Notes: generated by a model from the sequence alone, not told the origin. A stretch of 64,000 bases of DNA from Yersinia proxima (GCF_902170785.1 NZ_CABHYG010000017.1:1-64000), one strand, 5' to 3'; shown: positions 25,531 to 35,311, numbered from the stretch's first letter. Numbers and translations: made by a program.

Positions 25531-27612
25531 TTAGAGCGCAAGTGATAAGCGGTTGCGGCCAGCATGTTTTGCCGCGTAACAGGCAATATCAGCCTGACGC
25601 ATAGCTTGTGCTGCCGTTTCTGTTTGCCGGTTCAATGATACCGCTCCGAGGCTTGCGGTAAATGAATAGGATTGACCGTGCCAATGGAATTGGATGGAGG
25701 CAATGTCGGCGACAACTCTCTCTAACACTTCTGTTGCGGGTTTATTCTGACAATTAAATAGCACGATAGCGAACTCATCACCGCCTAAACGCGCCACAAT
25801 GTCATTTTCGCGCACCGCTTGTTGCATGGTTTGCGCCACCATTCGAAGCACCATATCCCCAGCCTCGTGGCCGGCGCTGTCATTCACATCCTTAAAGTAA
25901 TCTAAATCGACATAACAGAGGATATGCTGCTCATCCTGACCTAACTGGCTGATGGCTTGATTGAGGCGCTCTTCCAATCTCCGTCGATTTATCAAGCCGG
26001 TCAACATGTCATGATTGGCCTGATACTGTAACTCTCGCTGCTCATGGCGCGCGCGCGTGACATCCTGGAAAACCACCACAGCACCGGTAAGCAGATCGTC
26101 ACGATCACGAATCGGTGAGGCGGAACAACGAATCTCCTGGCGCTCTCCCTGGCTGGATAACAGCTGACTGCCTTCGGGCAATAAGGTATGACGCCCTTCG
26201 GCCAGACACTGATTGATGGCAACTAATTGATTTTTATCCTGTAGCGGGGACCACAAGATAAAAACTTCTTCAATGGGCAAGCCACAAGATTCATTTTGAC
26301 TGCGGCCTGTCATTTCTTCGGCTTTAGGATTCATTAATACAACTCGGCCTTCAGTATCAAGAGAGATAATTCCCTCCTGAATGGATGACAGTACCCGATG
26401 CAGTTGCTCCCGTTCTTCATAGCGTGCTATTTCACTGGCACGCAGCGCATCTTCCCGTTGTTTTCGCTCGCTCATATCGCGGATTATTTTGGCATAACCC
26501 AGCAGTTTGCCATGGTGGTCATGCACCACGGTAATCACGGTAACAGCCCAATAGCGGGTCATATCTTTACGCACCAGCCAGCCCTCACGTTCCACCCGAC
26601 TGGCCGAAGCGGAGGTTTTCAGTAATTTCTCGGGTAGCCCGGCGGCGATATCTTCCGGTAAAAAGAAACAGCCAAAATGTTGGCCGATTATTTCATTGCT
26701 GGCATAGCCCATATTACGCTCTGCGCCGTGGTTCCAGGTATTGACGCGGCCCCAGGGGTCCAGCATTAAAATGGCATAATCTTCGACGGTATCGACCATC
26801 AGACGAAAACGTTCTTCGCTGATGCGTAAGGCTTCTTCGCGCTGGCGTCGTTCAGTCAGGTCACGAACAATTTTGGTAAATCCTAACAACTTCCCGCTGT
26901 CATCATGCATGGGGTTAATGGCCACACTGGCCCAGTAACGAATACCATTTTTGCGCACATGCCAGCCTTCGGTCTGGAAATTACCCTCGGCAATGGCTTT
27001 TGCCAGTGATTTCTCTGGCAGACCTGCGGAAATGTCTTCTGGTGTGAACAGCAGGGCGAAATGCTCGCCAATGATTTCGTCACAGGTATAGCCTTCATTG
27101 CGCTCACCGCCTTTATTCCAGGTCAGAATACGTCCATGAGTATCTATCATGTAGATAGCGTAATCTTCGACTTCACTGATCAGATGGCGAAACTGCTCTT
27201 CACTTTTGCGCAAAGCATTTTCTCGCTGCCATTTGTCGGTCAGATCACGGGTAACTTGCACAAAACCCTGCAAATTATGGTCTGAGTCATGCAATGCGCT
27301 AAGGGTGATATGACCCCAGAAGCGCTTACCATTTTTGCGAACTCGCCAGCCCTGATTCTCATAATGCCCCAGTTGGTTGGCATGCAACAGGCCTTTAGCG
27401 GGCAATTGGGTGGCTAAATCTTCAGGGGTGTAAAACAGCTCGAAAGATTGACCAATGATTTCATCGGCGTGATAGCCGGTATTGCGTTCGGCACCATTGT
27501 TCCAGGTGAGGATATGTCCTTGGGCATCAATGATATATATGGCGTAGTCATCTACGGCTTCAATTAATAGCCGAAAAATGTGATCGTCAAATGATGCCGG
27601 ATGCAAAGCCAT
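25531..27612 (-). CDS. Four-PAS GGDEF diguanylate cyclase
   Basis: A 693-residue cytoplasmic sensor. Three closely related PAS/PAC units occupy about residues 8-125, 133-250 and 258-375, each with a TWNxGxERNxGY core and a PEDxxxxLPxK segment. A diverged fourth PAS follows at about 390-505, and the GGDEF domain at about 520-690. The active site GGDEF near residue 610 is intact, and RENDIVAR just before it provides the RxxD inhibitory site, so it should make cyclic di-GMP with product feedback. No membrane segment or EAL domain is seen. PAS ligands are unknown; the repeated cores suggest internal duplication. Confidence 0.9.
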   Translation of the reverse strand: MALHPASFDDHIFRLLIEAVDDYAIYIIDAQGHILTWNNGAERNTGYHADEIIGQSFELFYTPEDLATQLPAKGLLHANQLGHYENQGWRVRKNGKRFWGHITLSALHDSDHNLQGFVQVTRDLTDKWQRENALRKSEEQFRHLISEVEDYAIYMIDTHGRILTWNKGGERNEGYTCDEIIGEHFALLFTPEDISAGLPEKSLAKAIAEGNFQTEGWHVRKNGIRYWASVAINPMHDDSGKLLGFTKIVRDLTERRQREEALRISEERFRLMVDTVEDYAILMLDPWGRVNTWNHGAERNMGYASNEIIGQHFGCFFLPEDIAAGLPEKLLKTSASASRVEREGWLVRKDMTRYWAVTVITVVHDHHGKLLGYAKIIRDMSERKQREDALRASEIARYEEREQLHRVLSSIQEGIISLDTEGRVVLMNPKAEEMTGRSQNESCGLPIEEVFILWSPLQDKNQLVAINQCLAEGRHTLLPEGSQLLSSQGERQEIRCSASPIRDRDDLLTGAVVVFQDVTRARHEQRELQYQANHDMLTGLINRRRLEERLNQAISQLGQDEQHILCYVDLDYFKDVNDSAGHEAGDMVLRMVAQTMQQAVRENDIVARLGGDEFAIVLFNCQNKPATEVLERVVADIASIQFHWHGQSYSFTASLGAVSLNRQTETAAQAMRQADIACYAAKHAGRNRLSLAL

Positions 27613-28197
27613 TCCTGTGTTCCTTGAATTTTTATTCAGTAAACTGTCGCTACGCAGAACTAAACCCAGATGGTTTAAATCTGTTATCGCGATAAATGAG
27701 ATGTACTAGTTTATCGCTAACATCGAAAATAAGGTAATAAGATTTTTATTGTCAGTAATAAAATGAAAGAATTCAAAAGCCTAATTATAGGATTGTTTAT
27801 TGGGGAAACGTCACTGTTTACAGGACTTCTGGCAGGGTGGTGATGAATCAATATGGATAAGTAATAATAGTTCACCTTATTAATAATAGGGGTAAATTGG
27901 CCGGTGAAATGTATAAATAAATGACTTAAATGGGAAGTGCGTAATTAATCTCGCGCTCTATAAATATACTTTAAGAATAATTTTACTTTAGTTTCTTTTA
28001 CATCTCCTCAGGCAATAAGGTTACTGCCTGCGATCATGTCTATTACATAACCCATCTAATTTATTTACGACACGAAAAATAATCTCCTGAATGTGCGGAA
28101 ATGCTTGCATCAGTAGATGTTATCCGGATAATTCTGAATCCTTATAATAAGCATTCTCATTTGTAATCATTTTGTGAAATTCAGGGGCATCAACACG
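27613..28197. other. Divergent promoter region of GGDEF and TonB-receptor genes
   Basis: About 585 AT-rich bases without a gene. Near the receptor start, on the minus strand, 28163-28145 reads AAATGAGAATGCTTATTAT, a partial match to the Fur box core (about 11 of 15), which would suit iron control. A GGCAG-type hairpin (AGGCAATAAGG/CTGCCT) lies near 28011-28031. Confidence 0.4.
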
Positions 28198-30477
28198 ATG
28201 AATCAAACTATTTCTTCTCGGGCGCATCAGAAACGGCTGGCTCCGCGCCTGTTGTGTGTCATGATCGGTGCCGCACTAGGGACGCTATCCGCTTCCTCAT
28301 GGGCAGCTGCGGCCACAGATAGCACAGCTGAAAACGCCAAAAAAACCAGCGCGACAGCGGCTACCACTAAAGCTGATGACAGCAAAAAAAGTGACACCAT
28401 CACCGTTGTCGGGACGCAGGAAACTTTCCGTGCTGGTGGTAATGATTTAATTCCGACCTATTTAGACGGTCAGGTGGCGAATGGTGGCCGTATCGGCTTC
28501 CTTGGGCAGCAAGATGCGCGCAACGTGCCATTTAACGTCATTAGCTATACCTCCAAAATGATTGAAGACCAGCAAGCTAACTCGATTGCTGATGTCGTAA
28601 AAAATGATGCTTCGGTGCAAAACGTGCGCGGTTACGGTAACCCGTCACAGAACTATCGTATTCGTGGCTACAACCTTGATGGCGACGATATCTCATTTGG
28701 CGGTCTGTTCGGTGTTTTACCGCGTCAGATCGTGTCAACCAGCATGGTCGAGCGAGTCGAAGTGTTTAAAGGCGCCAATGCCTTCATTAACGGTATTTCA
28801 CCCAGTGGTAGTGGTGTGGGCGGGATGATTAACCTCGAACCTAAACGTGCCGGTGATACTCCGCTGACGCGCGTTACGGTGGATTATGGTTCAGCTTCTC
28901 AAGTGGGCGGGGCGTTGGATGTCGGTCGCCGTTATGGTGATGACGATCAGTTCGGCGTGCGAGTGAATGTCCTGCACCGTGAAGGTGAGTCAGCTATTCA
29001 TGATCAGAAAGAGCGCACGACCGCAGTTTCGACCGGTTTAGATTACCGTGGTGATCGTGCCCGTACCTCATTAGATGTGGGCTACCAGAAGCAGACTGTT
29101 CATCATATGCGTACTGATGTGGCGATTGGCGGCGCAACCGTCATTCCTGAACCGCCATCTTCAACCCTGAACTATGGGCAGTCGTGGGTGTATACCGATA
29201 TGGAAACCACCTTCGGTATGCTGCGTAGTGAATATGATGTTAGCCAGAACTGGACTATTTATGGCTCTGTCGGTGCCAGCCGTAACGAGGAAACCGGTCA
29301 GTATGGTTCACCAACTTTGACCAGTGCGAATAATGGCGATGCCACTATTTCTCGTCTGTATGTGCCGTATGTTGCTGACTCTGTTGCCGGTCTGGGCGGT
29401 ATTCGTGGTCACTTTGATACAGGCCCAATCACCCATAAAGTCAATCTGGGTTACGCCGCTAACTATCGTACGGCTAAATCAGCCTGGAATATGTCGAATC
29501 CAGTTGATACCAATATCTATAATCCGGGCGTAATTGGCTTCCCTCCAACCACAATGGGCAGTACCAGCCAGGATCCTCAGTTAAATAGCCAGGTTCGTGC
29601 TTCTGGTCTTTCATTGTCTGATACCTTGTCAATGATGGACGATAAAGTGTCATTGATGCTGGGTGTACGTCGGCAGGAAGTCACTATTCGTAACTTCGAC
29701 AGTGGGGTGCCAAACAGTGCCGGTTCACTGGATGCGATGAAAGTGACACCTATATACGGCATCATGGTGAAGCCGTGGGAGAAAGTCTCCCTGTATGCTA
29801 ACCACATTGAAGCGCTGGGGCCAGGCAAGTCTGCACCTTATCAATTTAATGGTAAGCCAGTGGTTAACGCAGGCCAAATTCCGGGCATCATTCATTCAAA
29901 ACAGAATGAAATCGGTCTGAAGTTTGATAACCAACGCTACGGTGGTACGTTGGCTCTGTTTGAAATTACCCGACCAACGGGTATGGTTGATCCAGCGACT
30001 AACGTCTATGGTTTCTATGGCGAACAGCGCAACCGCGGTATTGAACTGAATGTATTTGGCGAGCCGGTATTTGGTACCCGTCTGTTAGCGAGTGCAACTT
30101 GGTTAGACCCTAAACTGACCAAAGCGGCTGACAGCGCCAATAATGGTAATGATGCCGTCGGTGTTGCCAACTACCAGTTAGTGTTTGGCGGCGAATATGA
30201 TATTCCAGTGGTTGAAGGCCTGACCGCAACCGGTACGGTAGTGCGCTCTGGTTCCCAATATGCCAATGAAGCCAATACCTTGAAACTGAAACCTTGGACG
30301 CGTCTGGATCTGGGGGTGCGTTATACCATGCCAATGAAAGATACCAGCCTGACATGGCGTGCGAATATTGAGAACGTAACCAACGAACGTTACTGGGAGT
30401 CGGTTGAAGATTCTGGCACTTACATCTATCAGGGCGACCCACGAGCGCTGAAATTATCAGTCTCAATGGATTTCTAA
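28198..30477 (+). CDS. TonB-dependent siderophore receptor
   Basis: A 759-residue outer-membrane receptor with a signal peptide cut near SSWA-AA, an alanine/threonine/lysine-rich linker, a TonB-box-like SDTITVVG near residue 65, a plug domain (about 100-230: VVKNDASVQNVRGYG, RIRGYNLDG, VEVFKGANAFINGI) and a 22-strand barrel ending in phenylalanine. The plug type is that of hydroxamate/catecholate siderophore receptors; the size is near that reported for the Yersinia ferrichrome receptor FcuA, but I cannot confirm it. No siderophore synthesis or periplasmic transport genes adjoin. ATG at 28198 has AGGGG ten bases upstream; the GTG at 28174 is less likely. Confidence 0.88.
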   Translation: MNQTISSRAHQKRLAPRLLCVMIGAALGTLSASSWAAAATDSTAENAKKTSATAATTKADDSKKSDTITVVGTQETFRAGGNDLIPTYLDGQVANGGRIGFLGQQDARNVPFNVISYTSKMIEDQQANSIADVVKNDASVQNVRGYGNPSQNYRIRGYNLDGDDISFGGLFGVLPRQIVSTSMVERVEVFKGANAFINGISPSGSGVGGMINLEPKRAGDTPLTRVTVDYGSASQVGGALDVGRRYGDDDQFGVRVNVLHREGESAIHDQKERTTAVSTGLDYRGDRARTSLDVGYQKQTVHHMRTDVAIGGATVIPEPPSSTLNYGQSWVYTDMETTFGMLRSEYDVSQNWTIYGSVGASRNEETGQYGSPTLTSANNGDATISRLYVPYVADSVAGLGGIRGHFDTGPITHKVNLGYAANYRTAKSAWNMSNPVDTNIYNPGVIGFPPTTMGSTSQDPQLNSQVRASGLSLSDTLSMMDDKVSLMLGVRRQEVTIRNFDSGVPNSAGSLDAMKVTPIYGIMVKPWEKVSLYANHIEALGPGKSAPYQFNGKPVVNAGQIPGIIHSKQNEIGLKFDNQRYGGTLALFEITRPTGMVDPATNVYGFYGEQRNRGIELNVFGEPVFGTRLLASATWLDPKLTKAADSANNGNDAVGVANYQLVFGGEYDIPVVEGLTATGTVVRSGSQYANEANTLKLKPWTRLDLGVRYTMPMKDTSLTWRANIENVTNERYWESVEDSGTYIYQGDPRALKLSVSMDF

Positions 30478-30513
30478 TACTGAATTGATATTTGCTGATA
30501 GTTGATAGAATAA

Positions 30514-30550
30514 AAAACCCCGCTATTCATCTCGAATGCGGGGTTTCTTT
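30514..30550. terminator. Terminator after TonB-dependent receptor
   Basis: AAACCCCGC pairs with GCGGGGTTT, followed by CTTTTTG on the plus strand and preceded by an A-run. It separates the convergent receptor and mntP genes. Confidence 0.85.
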
Positions 30551-30613
30551 TTGCTTTTCTTACCCACTTTATTTTACGGTGAGAATAAAAGCACTAACGA
30601 TAGGGTTATCGGA

Positions 30614-31183
30614 TTAGGCGAGGCGATAGATGTGCTCATAAAGGATATTAAAACCGATACCTATCAACACAATGCCCCCGATTATCTCAGCGCGTTTACC
30701 CAGAAGCGGGCCAATATAGCGGCCAATCAGCATCCCGAGTGTCGCCATAATCATGGTGGCTAGCCCGATCGCCATTGCGGTGTGAACAATGTTCACTTGC
30801 AGGAATGCCAAACCAACACCAATTGCCATGGCATCAAGGCTGGTGGCGATGGCTGTCATCACCAGAACCCAAAAACTGTGGCTGCGCATTTTTTCGGTTT
30901 CTTCGACTTGCTGTTTTGCGCCTTCAAAAATCATGCGGCAACCCAGAATGAACAGCAGGCTGAAAGCAATCCAGTGGTCCCATTCCAGAATATATTGACT
31001 GGCGAATAGGCCAATGCACCAACCAATTAATGGGGTAATAGCTTCTATCACACCAAAGATAAGACCGGTGCGAATAGCTTCTCTAAAACGGGGTTTATGT
31101 AGGCTGGCACCTTTACCAATAGATGCAGCAAAGGCATCCATAGACATAGCAAAAGCAAGCACTAATGTTGCAGATAGATTCAT
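30614..31183 (-). CDS. mntP: Manganese efflux pump MntP
   Basis: A 189-residue, six-helix inner-membrane exporter. The two halves each carry a conserved acidic motif, MSMDAFAAS near residue 16 and TSLDAMAIG near 118, typical of MntP, which removes excess Mn(II). The leader on the same strand contains a yybP-ykoY riboswitch and, further up, a Fur-like box, so expression should rise with manganese. Neighbour yobD and the manXYZ genes follow the E. coli order. The gene is full length. Confidence 0.93.
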   Translation of the reverse strand: MNLSATLVLAFAMSMDAFAASIGKGASLHKPRFREAIRTGLIFGVIEAITPLIGWCIGLFASQYILEWDHWIAFSLLFILGCRMIFEGAKQQVEETEKMRSHSFWVLVMTAIATSLDAMAIGVGLAFLQVNIVHTAMAIGLATMIMATLGMLIGRYIGPLLGKRAEIIGGIVLIGIGFNILYEHIYRLA

Positions 31184-31253
31184 AGCAATAGTCTCGGCCG
31201 GGCGGCTCCATATACACGTAACCCACCCCCAACCTAACGACGGAGCTACGTGT

Positions 31254-31388
31254 CTATGGTCTCGCCAACCTTACCTGGCTGCCCGCACCACGTTCCAATA
31301 AATGAAACGAGTATGTTGATACGAGCGTCTCTGTATATCGATATATCAATTCAATATAACGAATAGAAACCGGCTACTCCCCATGAAC
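31254..31388 (-). promoter_or_regulatory. yybP-ykoY manganese riboswitch upstream of mntP
   Basis: Read on the minus strand, the leader shows the family signature GGGGAGUAGCC at 31382-31372, a distal element AUCAACAUACUCG (around 31318-31304), and the closing GGCGAGACCAUAG at 31266-31254, whose CCAU can pair with AUGG beside the first element to form the base stem. These are the conserved loops that bind Mn(II). A second hairpin, ACACGUA/UACGUGU, lies between the aptamer and the mntP start and may be the expression platform. The boundaries are approximate. Confidence 0.88.
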
Positions 31389-31456
31389 GGCGCAACCTTA
31401 ACATATAAATTCCAGGAACGACAACCCCAAAAATAATATGGCGAACCAATGCTATT

Positions 31457-31475
31457 GATAATGATTTTCATTACT
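31457..31475 (-). promoter_or_regulatory. Fur-box-like site upstream of mntP leader
   Basis: The 19 bases GATAATGATTTTCATTACT match 15 of 19 positions of the standard Fur box and lie about 70 bases beyond the riboswitch, where the mntP promoter should be. E. coli mntP is reported to respond to Fur as well as MntR. The exact promoter is not resolved. Confidence 0.6.
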
Positions 31476-31609
31476 AGAGTTTTAATGATAAACAGTCCAT
31501 ATAAGCATCAATAATGGTGTGGAAATAAGCAGGGGAGAGGCAAGAGAAGGTGTCGGGAAATTAATCAATTAACTGAACTATCAATAGATTCATTTCCCTG
31601 AATTTGACT

Positions 31610-32071
31610 TTATGATTGATTTTCAACGAAAAAATTATAAATCTTTTCTAAGTCATCTAATTGCCGGACCTGAATAAGTAATCTGCGCTGCTCTAAATCA
31701 ATCACCAGGATCCCATCTTCAGATAAATTCATACTTTTTATTCGGTGATATTCAATAAAAGCATTCGCGTAGAAGAAACCTGTATTTTTAAACAACAACT
31801 TTGGCCAGCGAATATAAGAGAGATAGAACGCAATTAATGCTAAACCCACTAATAAATAAGTGGTTAAGGGGGCGCCATTTGCCATGACGTTATTGTAAAT
31901 AAGAATAGCTATCAGCCCGACAAAGATGGCACTGTCGATTTTATTTCTGCGCTTAAGGTGGATTTGCAGCCGGGTTTTTCCTTTCATCATGTTCATGATG
32001 AATTCATCATAGATGGCATAAGCCAGTAACAGGGCAATAAAAACAATTAAGACAATATCCGTAACCGACAT
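31610..32071 (-). CDS. yobD: YobD (UPF0266) membrane protein
   Basis: A 153-residue protein of the UPF0266/DUF986 family with three hydrophobic segments (about 5-21, 48-63, 70-88) and a soluble C-terminal domain ([28 protein letters not shown]). Function is unknown. Its place between mntP and manZ is the same as in E. coli, which supports the call. An ERIC repeat separates it from manZ. Confidence 0.88.
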   Translation of the reverse strand: MSVTDIVLIVFIALLLAYAIYDEFIMNMMKGKTRLQIHLKRRNKIDSAIFVGLIAILIYNNVMANGAPLTTYLLVGLALIAFYLSYIRWPKLLFKNTGFFYANAFIEYHRIKSMNLSEDGILVIDLEQRRLLIQVRQLDDLEKIYNFFVENQS

Positions 32072-32085
32072 GCACTTACTCCTAA

Positions 32086-32282
32086 ATACCCTTCATCTTT
32101 CAAATTGCAGATGTGTTGGCTGCTCTCGCTCACCCGAATCACTTACCTGTGTAAGCTCATCGGGATTAATGAGCCTCTTCGAGACTCACCCTGCGGGCTA
32201 GCATAAATGCTGTTCAAATCGGTCTTCGACCAATTTGTCACTTGTTTGCCGCCTTCCTGCACTTTGAAATCTATTGGGTATT
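32086..32282. repeat. ERIC element with ~70-base internal insertion
   Basis: The ends ATACCC and GGGTAT and the internal ACTTACCTGTGTAAGCTCATCGGGAT and GCCGCCTTCCTGC segments match the enterobacterial repetitive intergenic consensus. About 70 bases (from about 32169 to 32239, including GCATAAATGCTG) interrupt the palindrome; ERIC variants with insertions of this kind are known in Yersinia. It lies between manZ and yobD. Confidence 0.85.
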
Positions 32283-32297
32283 GGTATCTATCCTAAA

Positions 32298-32328
32298 TAA
32301 AAAACCGGGAGTATCCCCCCGGTTTTGC
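32298..32328 (-). terminator. manXYZ operon terminator
   Basis: On the minus strand, AAAACCGGGGG pairs with CCCGGTTTT and runs into TTTTATTTAGG, 18 bases after the manZ stop. Confidence 0.85.
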
Positions 32329-32345
32329 CAAATCTAACCAGAAAA

Positions 32346-33209
32346 TTATGGTGCCAGGAAGCCAATCCAGTAGCCGAAGATACCGATAGCGAAGAAGCCC
32401 ATAATAATCCACAGCGCGTTAACTTTACGGCGTAACAGCCACATACAACCGAAGGTTAACAGCAACGGTACTAAACCTGGCATCAACTGATCCAGAATGG
32501 TTTGCACCGTGGTAACAGTAGTCTCGCCTGCCTGGTTGGTGACTCTGGACACTACCACCGGTATGTTGACGTGTGTCCACTTGTTAACCAAGGCCCCCAT
32601 GACAAACAGGCCGAGGATAGACGCCCCTTCCGTCAGTTTTTGTAGGAAGCCGCCGCCCATATCGCTGACGATATCGACACCTTTTTTATAGCCGTAAGCC
32701 ACACCGTAATAACGGGTTAACAGACGAACCACGTTAAACAGCACAAAGAACAGCAGCGGGCCGAGCAAACTACCGCTCATCGCAATACCGGCACCGAGGG
32801 CAGCAAATACCGGGCGCACAGTACCCCAGAATATGGGGTCACCGACACCGGCCAGAGGCCCCATCAGACCGACTTTGATACCGTTAATTGCAGCATCGTC
32901 AATCGCTGCGCCATTGGCTTTCTGCTCTTCCATCGCCAGTGTTACGCCCAGAATCGGGGCAGCAACGAAAGGTTGGGTGTTGAAGAATTCCAAATGACGT
33001 TTGATTGCCTGCTTACGCTCTTCCGAGTTCTCAGGATACAGGCGACGAATTGCCGGGACCATTGAGAAGCAGAAACCCAGCGCCTGCATACGTTCGAAGT
33101 TCCACGACCCTTGGAAGAGGTTAGAGCGGATAAACACACCGCGGATATCGGCGGGCGTGAGTTTCTTTTCACCAGTAGTTGTTTTATCAACAGTCGTTGT
33201 ATCAACCAT
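32346..33209 (-). CDS. manZ: PTS mannose-family subunit IID
   Basis: A 287-residue membrane subunit of the mannose-type phosphotransferase channel. The segments RGVFIRSNLFQGSWNFERMQALGF, NGIKVGLMGPLAGVGDPIFWGT and GGGFLQKLTEGASILGLFVMGALV are IID hallmarks. With ManY it moves mannose, glucose and amino sugars across the inner membrane. The frame begins at 33218, but AGGTGAGAGA before the ATG at 33209 gives the family start MVDTT. It follows manY by 15 bases, so the two are translationally close. Confidence 0.95.
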   Translation of the reverse strand: MVDTTTVDKTTTGEKKLTPADIRGVFIRSNLFQGSWNFERMQALGFCFSMVPAIRRLYPENSEERKQAIKRHLEFFNTQPFVAAPILGVTLAMEEQKANGAAIDDAAINGIKVGLMGPLAGVGDPIFWGTVRPVFAALGAGIAMSGSLLGPLLFFVLFNVVRLLTRYYGVAYGYKKGVDIVSDMGGGFLQKLTEGASILGLFVMGALVNKWTHVNIPVVVSRVTNQAGETTVTTVQTILDQLMPGLVPLLLTFGCMWLLRRKVNALWIIMGFFAIGIFGYWIGFLAP

Positions 33210-33224
33210 TTCTCTCACCTTTTC

Positions 33225-34022
33225 CTAGTCTAATTCGTTATCAAGATCGTTATTGGCCGGGCCTGCCTGTACAACCTGAGACTTGTTGTATTTCGGGCTA
33301 AGCTGGATATAAAGCACGGCCATAACCACACCAATAACACCCAAGGCCACCAGGTTGAAGTTGGTAAATGCGGCAGTCACGAAACCTAAATAGAAGAATG
33401 GCATCAGGTAGCCAGCACGCATCATGTTGATAACCATGGCGTAACCGACAACAACGATCATACCACCGGCGATATTCAGGCCATTGGTAACCACTTCAGG
33501 AATTGAGCTGAGCATCATCTGAACTTCAGATGTTCCGACGGACAGGGCAACGATCAGTGCCGGGATGGCGATACGCATCGCTTGCAAGAACAACGCGGAG
33601 ATATGAATCCAGGTAATTGCTCGCAGACTGCCGCGTTCTGCTGCACCATCAGCGGCGTGCTGGAAGGCAACAGTAATGGTACGTACGATAATGGTTAACA
33701 CCTGACCAGCTGCTGCCAACGGGATCGCCAGAGCGATACCGGCACCGATACTTTGGCCGCCAGCAATAACCAGGATGGTTGAAATAATCGATGCCAGAGC
33801 AGCATCAGGTGCCACTGCGGCCCCGATGTTCATCCAGCCAAGTGCGATCATCTCCAAAGTACCACCGACGATAATGCCGGTTTTCATATCACCCAGAACC
33901 ATACCTACCAAGGTACAGGCCACCAGAGGGCGGTGAAATTGGAATTCATCCAGAATGGAACCCATCCCGGCGATACAGGCAACTATAAATATCAGCACAA
34001 TCTGAAGAGTTGTGATCTCCAT
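33225..34022 (-). CDS. manY: PTS mannose-family subunit IIC
   Basis: A 265-residue, multi-helix membrane subunit. The start MEITTLQIVLIFIVACIAGMGSILDEFQFHRPL and the GGTLEMIALGWMNIGAAVAPDAALASI region are characteristic of ManY. It forms the sugar channel with ManZ and receives sugars phosphorylated by ManX. It is the middle gene of manXYZ, about 90 bases after manX. E. coli ManYZ also serve as a phage lambda DNA entry route. Length matches the family. Confidence 0.95.
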   Translation of the reverse strand: MEITTLQIVLIFIVACIAGMGSILDEFQFHRPLVACTLVGMVLGDMKTGIIVGGTLEMIALGWMNIGAAVAPDAALASIISTILVIAGGQSIGAGIALAIPLAAAGQVLTIIVRTITVAFQHAADGAAERGSLRAITWIHISALFLQAMRIAIPALIVALSVGTSEVQMMLSSIPEVVTNGLNIAGGMIVVVGYAMVINMMRAGYLMPFFYLGFVTAAFTNFNLVALGVIGVVMAVLYIQLSPKYNKSQVVQAGPANNDLDNELD

Positions 34023-34114
34023 TGTACTTCTCCTATGACCAAAAAAGCTGAGTAAAAATAACCGAGTTCCAAAACAGAACAGGGCATAACCTTGCTACGT
34101 AGTTTTTAGTAACG

Positions 34115-35083
34115 CTATTTATTAAGTTTGCTAATCAAGTCCATCATTTTGAGCCGGCTATCCGAAGAAACTTTACGAACTTCCAGTTCAATACCGCGAG
34201 CATTCAATTTATTGAATGCTTCAATATCTTTTTCATCAACGGAAACAGCATTGTTCACCTGGGTTTTTCCCTGACGGAATGCCATACCACCAATATTGAC
34301 TGACTTAATATCTACTCCCCCCTCAACCACACGCACTACATCGGTTGGGTTGGTAAATAACAACATGACCCGGTCTTTAGCATATTGCGGGTTGTTGTAT
34401 ACACGGATAGCTTTATCAACATCAACCACGTGTGCAGTTACGCCTGGAGGAGCAACTTGTTTGAGCAAGGTGCTACGCATTTTGTCAGCAGCGACTTCGT
34501 CACTGACCACAATAATACGATTTACGTTTGTTTCTTTGGTCCAGCGAGTTGCGACCTGACCATGAATCAGACGGTCATCAATGCGCGCCAGCCCGATCTT
34601 CATGTGATCGTTTGGACCTAAAGCGACGGCAGGAGCCGCGGCAGCTTTTCGTACAACTGCAGCGGGTTTTGCTTCGGGTTCGGCTTGAGATGTTTTAAGA
34701 GCCTTAACACCCGCACGACCGGTTTCCAATGCAATGCCAACCAGTTCGCCAAATGATGGGTTATCATCACGGGCCATAAAGGTTTCCACCAGCATTGGAA
34801 TGTTAACGCCAGCGATGACTTCGTAATTTTCTTTGTCAGTAACAATCCGGCTGGCAGCGTTAAACGGGCTACCACCCCAGGTATCAACCAGGAAGATCAC
34901 TCCTGCACTGGTATCCAACCCTTCCAGTTTAGCTGTGTATTTCTCAACTAACGTGTCGGCATTCTCACCTGGGACGAAATCGATATAGGCGACATTTTCT
35001 TGTTCGCCTATAAGCATTTCGGTGGTTTTTAGCAGTTGTTCTGCCGCAACCCCATGTGTGCCAATGATAATAGCTATACTCAC
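34115..35083 (-). CDS. manX: PTS mannose-family subunit IIAB
   Basis: A 322-residue cytoplasmic phosphotransfer protein. The IIA domain (about 1-130) has its phosphorylated histidine at residue 10 in IIIGTHG. An alanine/proline-rich linker (KPAAVVRKAAAAPAVALG) leads to the IIB domain, with its histidine in RIDDRLIHGQV. Phosphate passes from HPr to IIA, IIB and then sugar. A GTG start at 35083 has GAGGGG upstream. It heads the manXYZ operon; Mlc- and CRP-like sites lie upstream. Confidence 0.95.
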   Translation of the reverse strand: MSIAIIIGTHGVAAEQLLKTTEMLIGEQENVAYIDFVPGENADTLVEKYTAKLEGLDTSAGVIFLVDTWGGSPFNAASRIVTDKENYEVIAGVNIPMLVETFMARDDNPSFGELVGIALETGRAGVKALKTSQAEPEAKPAAVVRKAAAAPAVALGPNDHMKIGLARIDDRLIHGQVATRWTKETNVNRIIVVSDEVAADKMRSTLLKQVAPPGVTAHVVDVDKAIRVYNNPQYAKDRVMLLFTNPTDVVRVVEGGVDIKSVNIGGMAFRQGKTQVNNAVSVDEKDIEAFNKLNARGIELEVRKVSSDSRLKMMDLISKLNK

Positions 35084-35267
35084 TCGCTACCCCCTCAGTT
35101 AACTCAGAATTGAGTTCTCGCACGTAACATAAAACCAGTAATTCCCAATCACATTTCGGTACATATTGAATCTATTATGATAGTCACAATATCAGCGCAC
35201 TGCTGATGATTTATTCGCAACACCAATGAATCGATTCAGGTACATATCGCAATGTGTTGGATGTGAT

Positions 35268-35291
35268 TTATTTTAGTCAGTGAAAAAATAA
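35268..35291. promoter_or_regulatory. Mlc/NagC-like operator
   Basis: TTATTTT and AAAATAA form an inverted repeat separated by ten bases, resembling the Mlc operator found before E. coli manX. It is about 185 bases upstream of the manX start. The spacing is one base longer than the usual consensus, so the call is tentative. Confidence 0.5.
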
Positions 35292-35295
35292 ATTA

Positions 35296-35311
35296 TGTGA
35301 TATCGCTCATT
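35296..35311. promoter_or_regulatory. CRP-like site
   Basis: TGTGA-TATCGC-TCATT has a perfect left half and a partial right half of the CRP consensus, just beside the Mlc-like site. Catabolite activation of manXYZ is known in E. coli. Confidence 0.5.
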
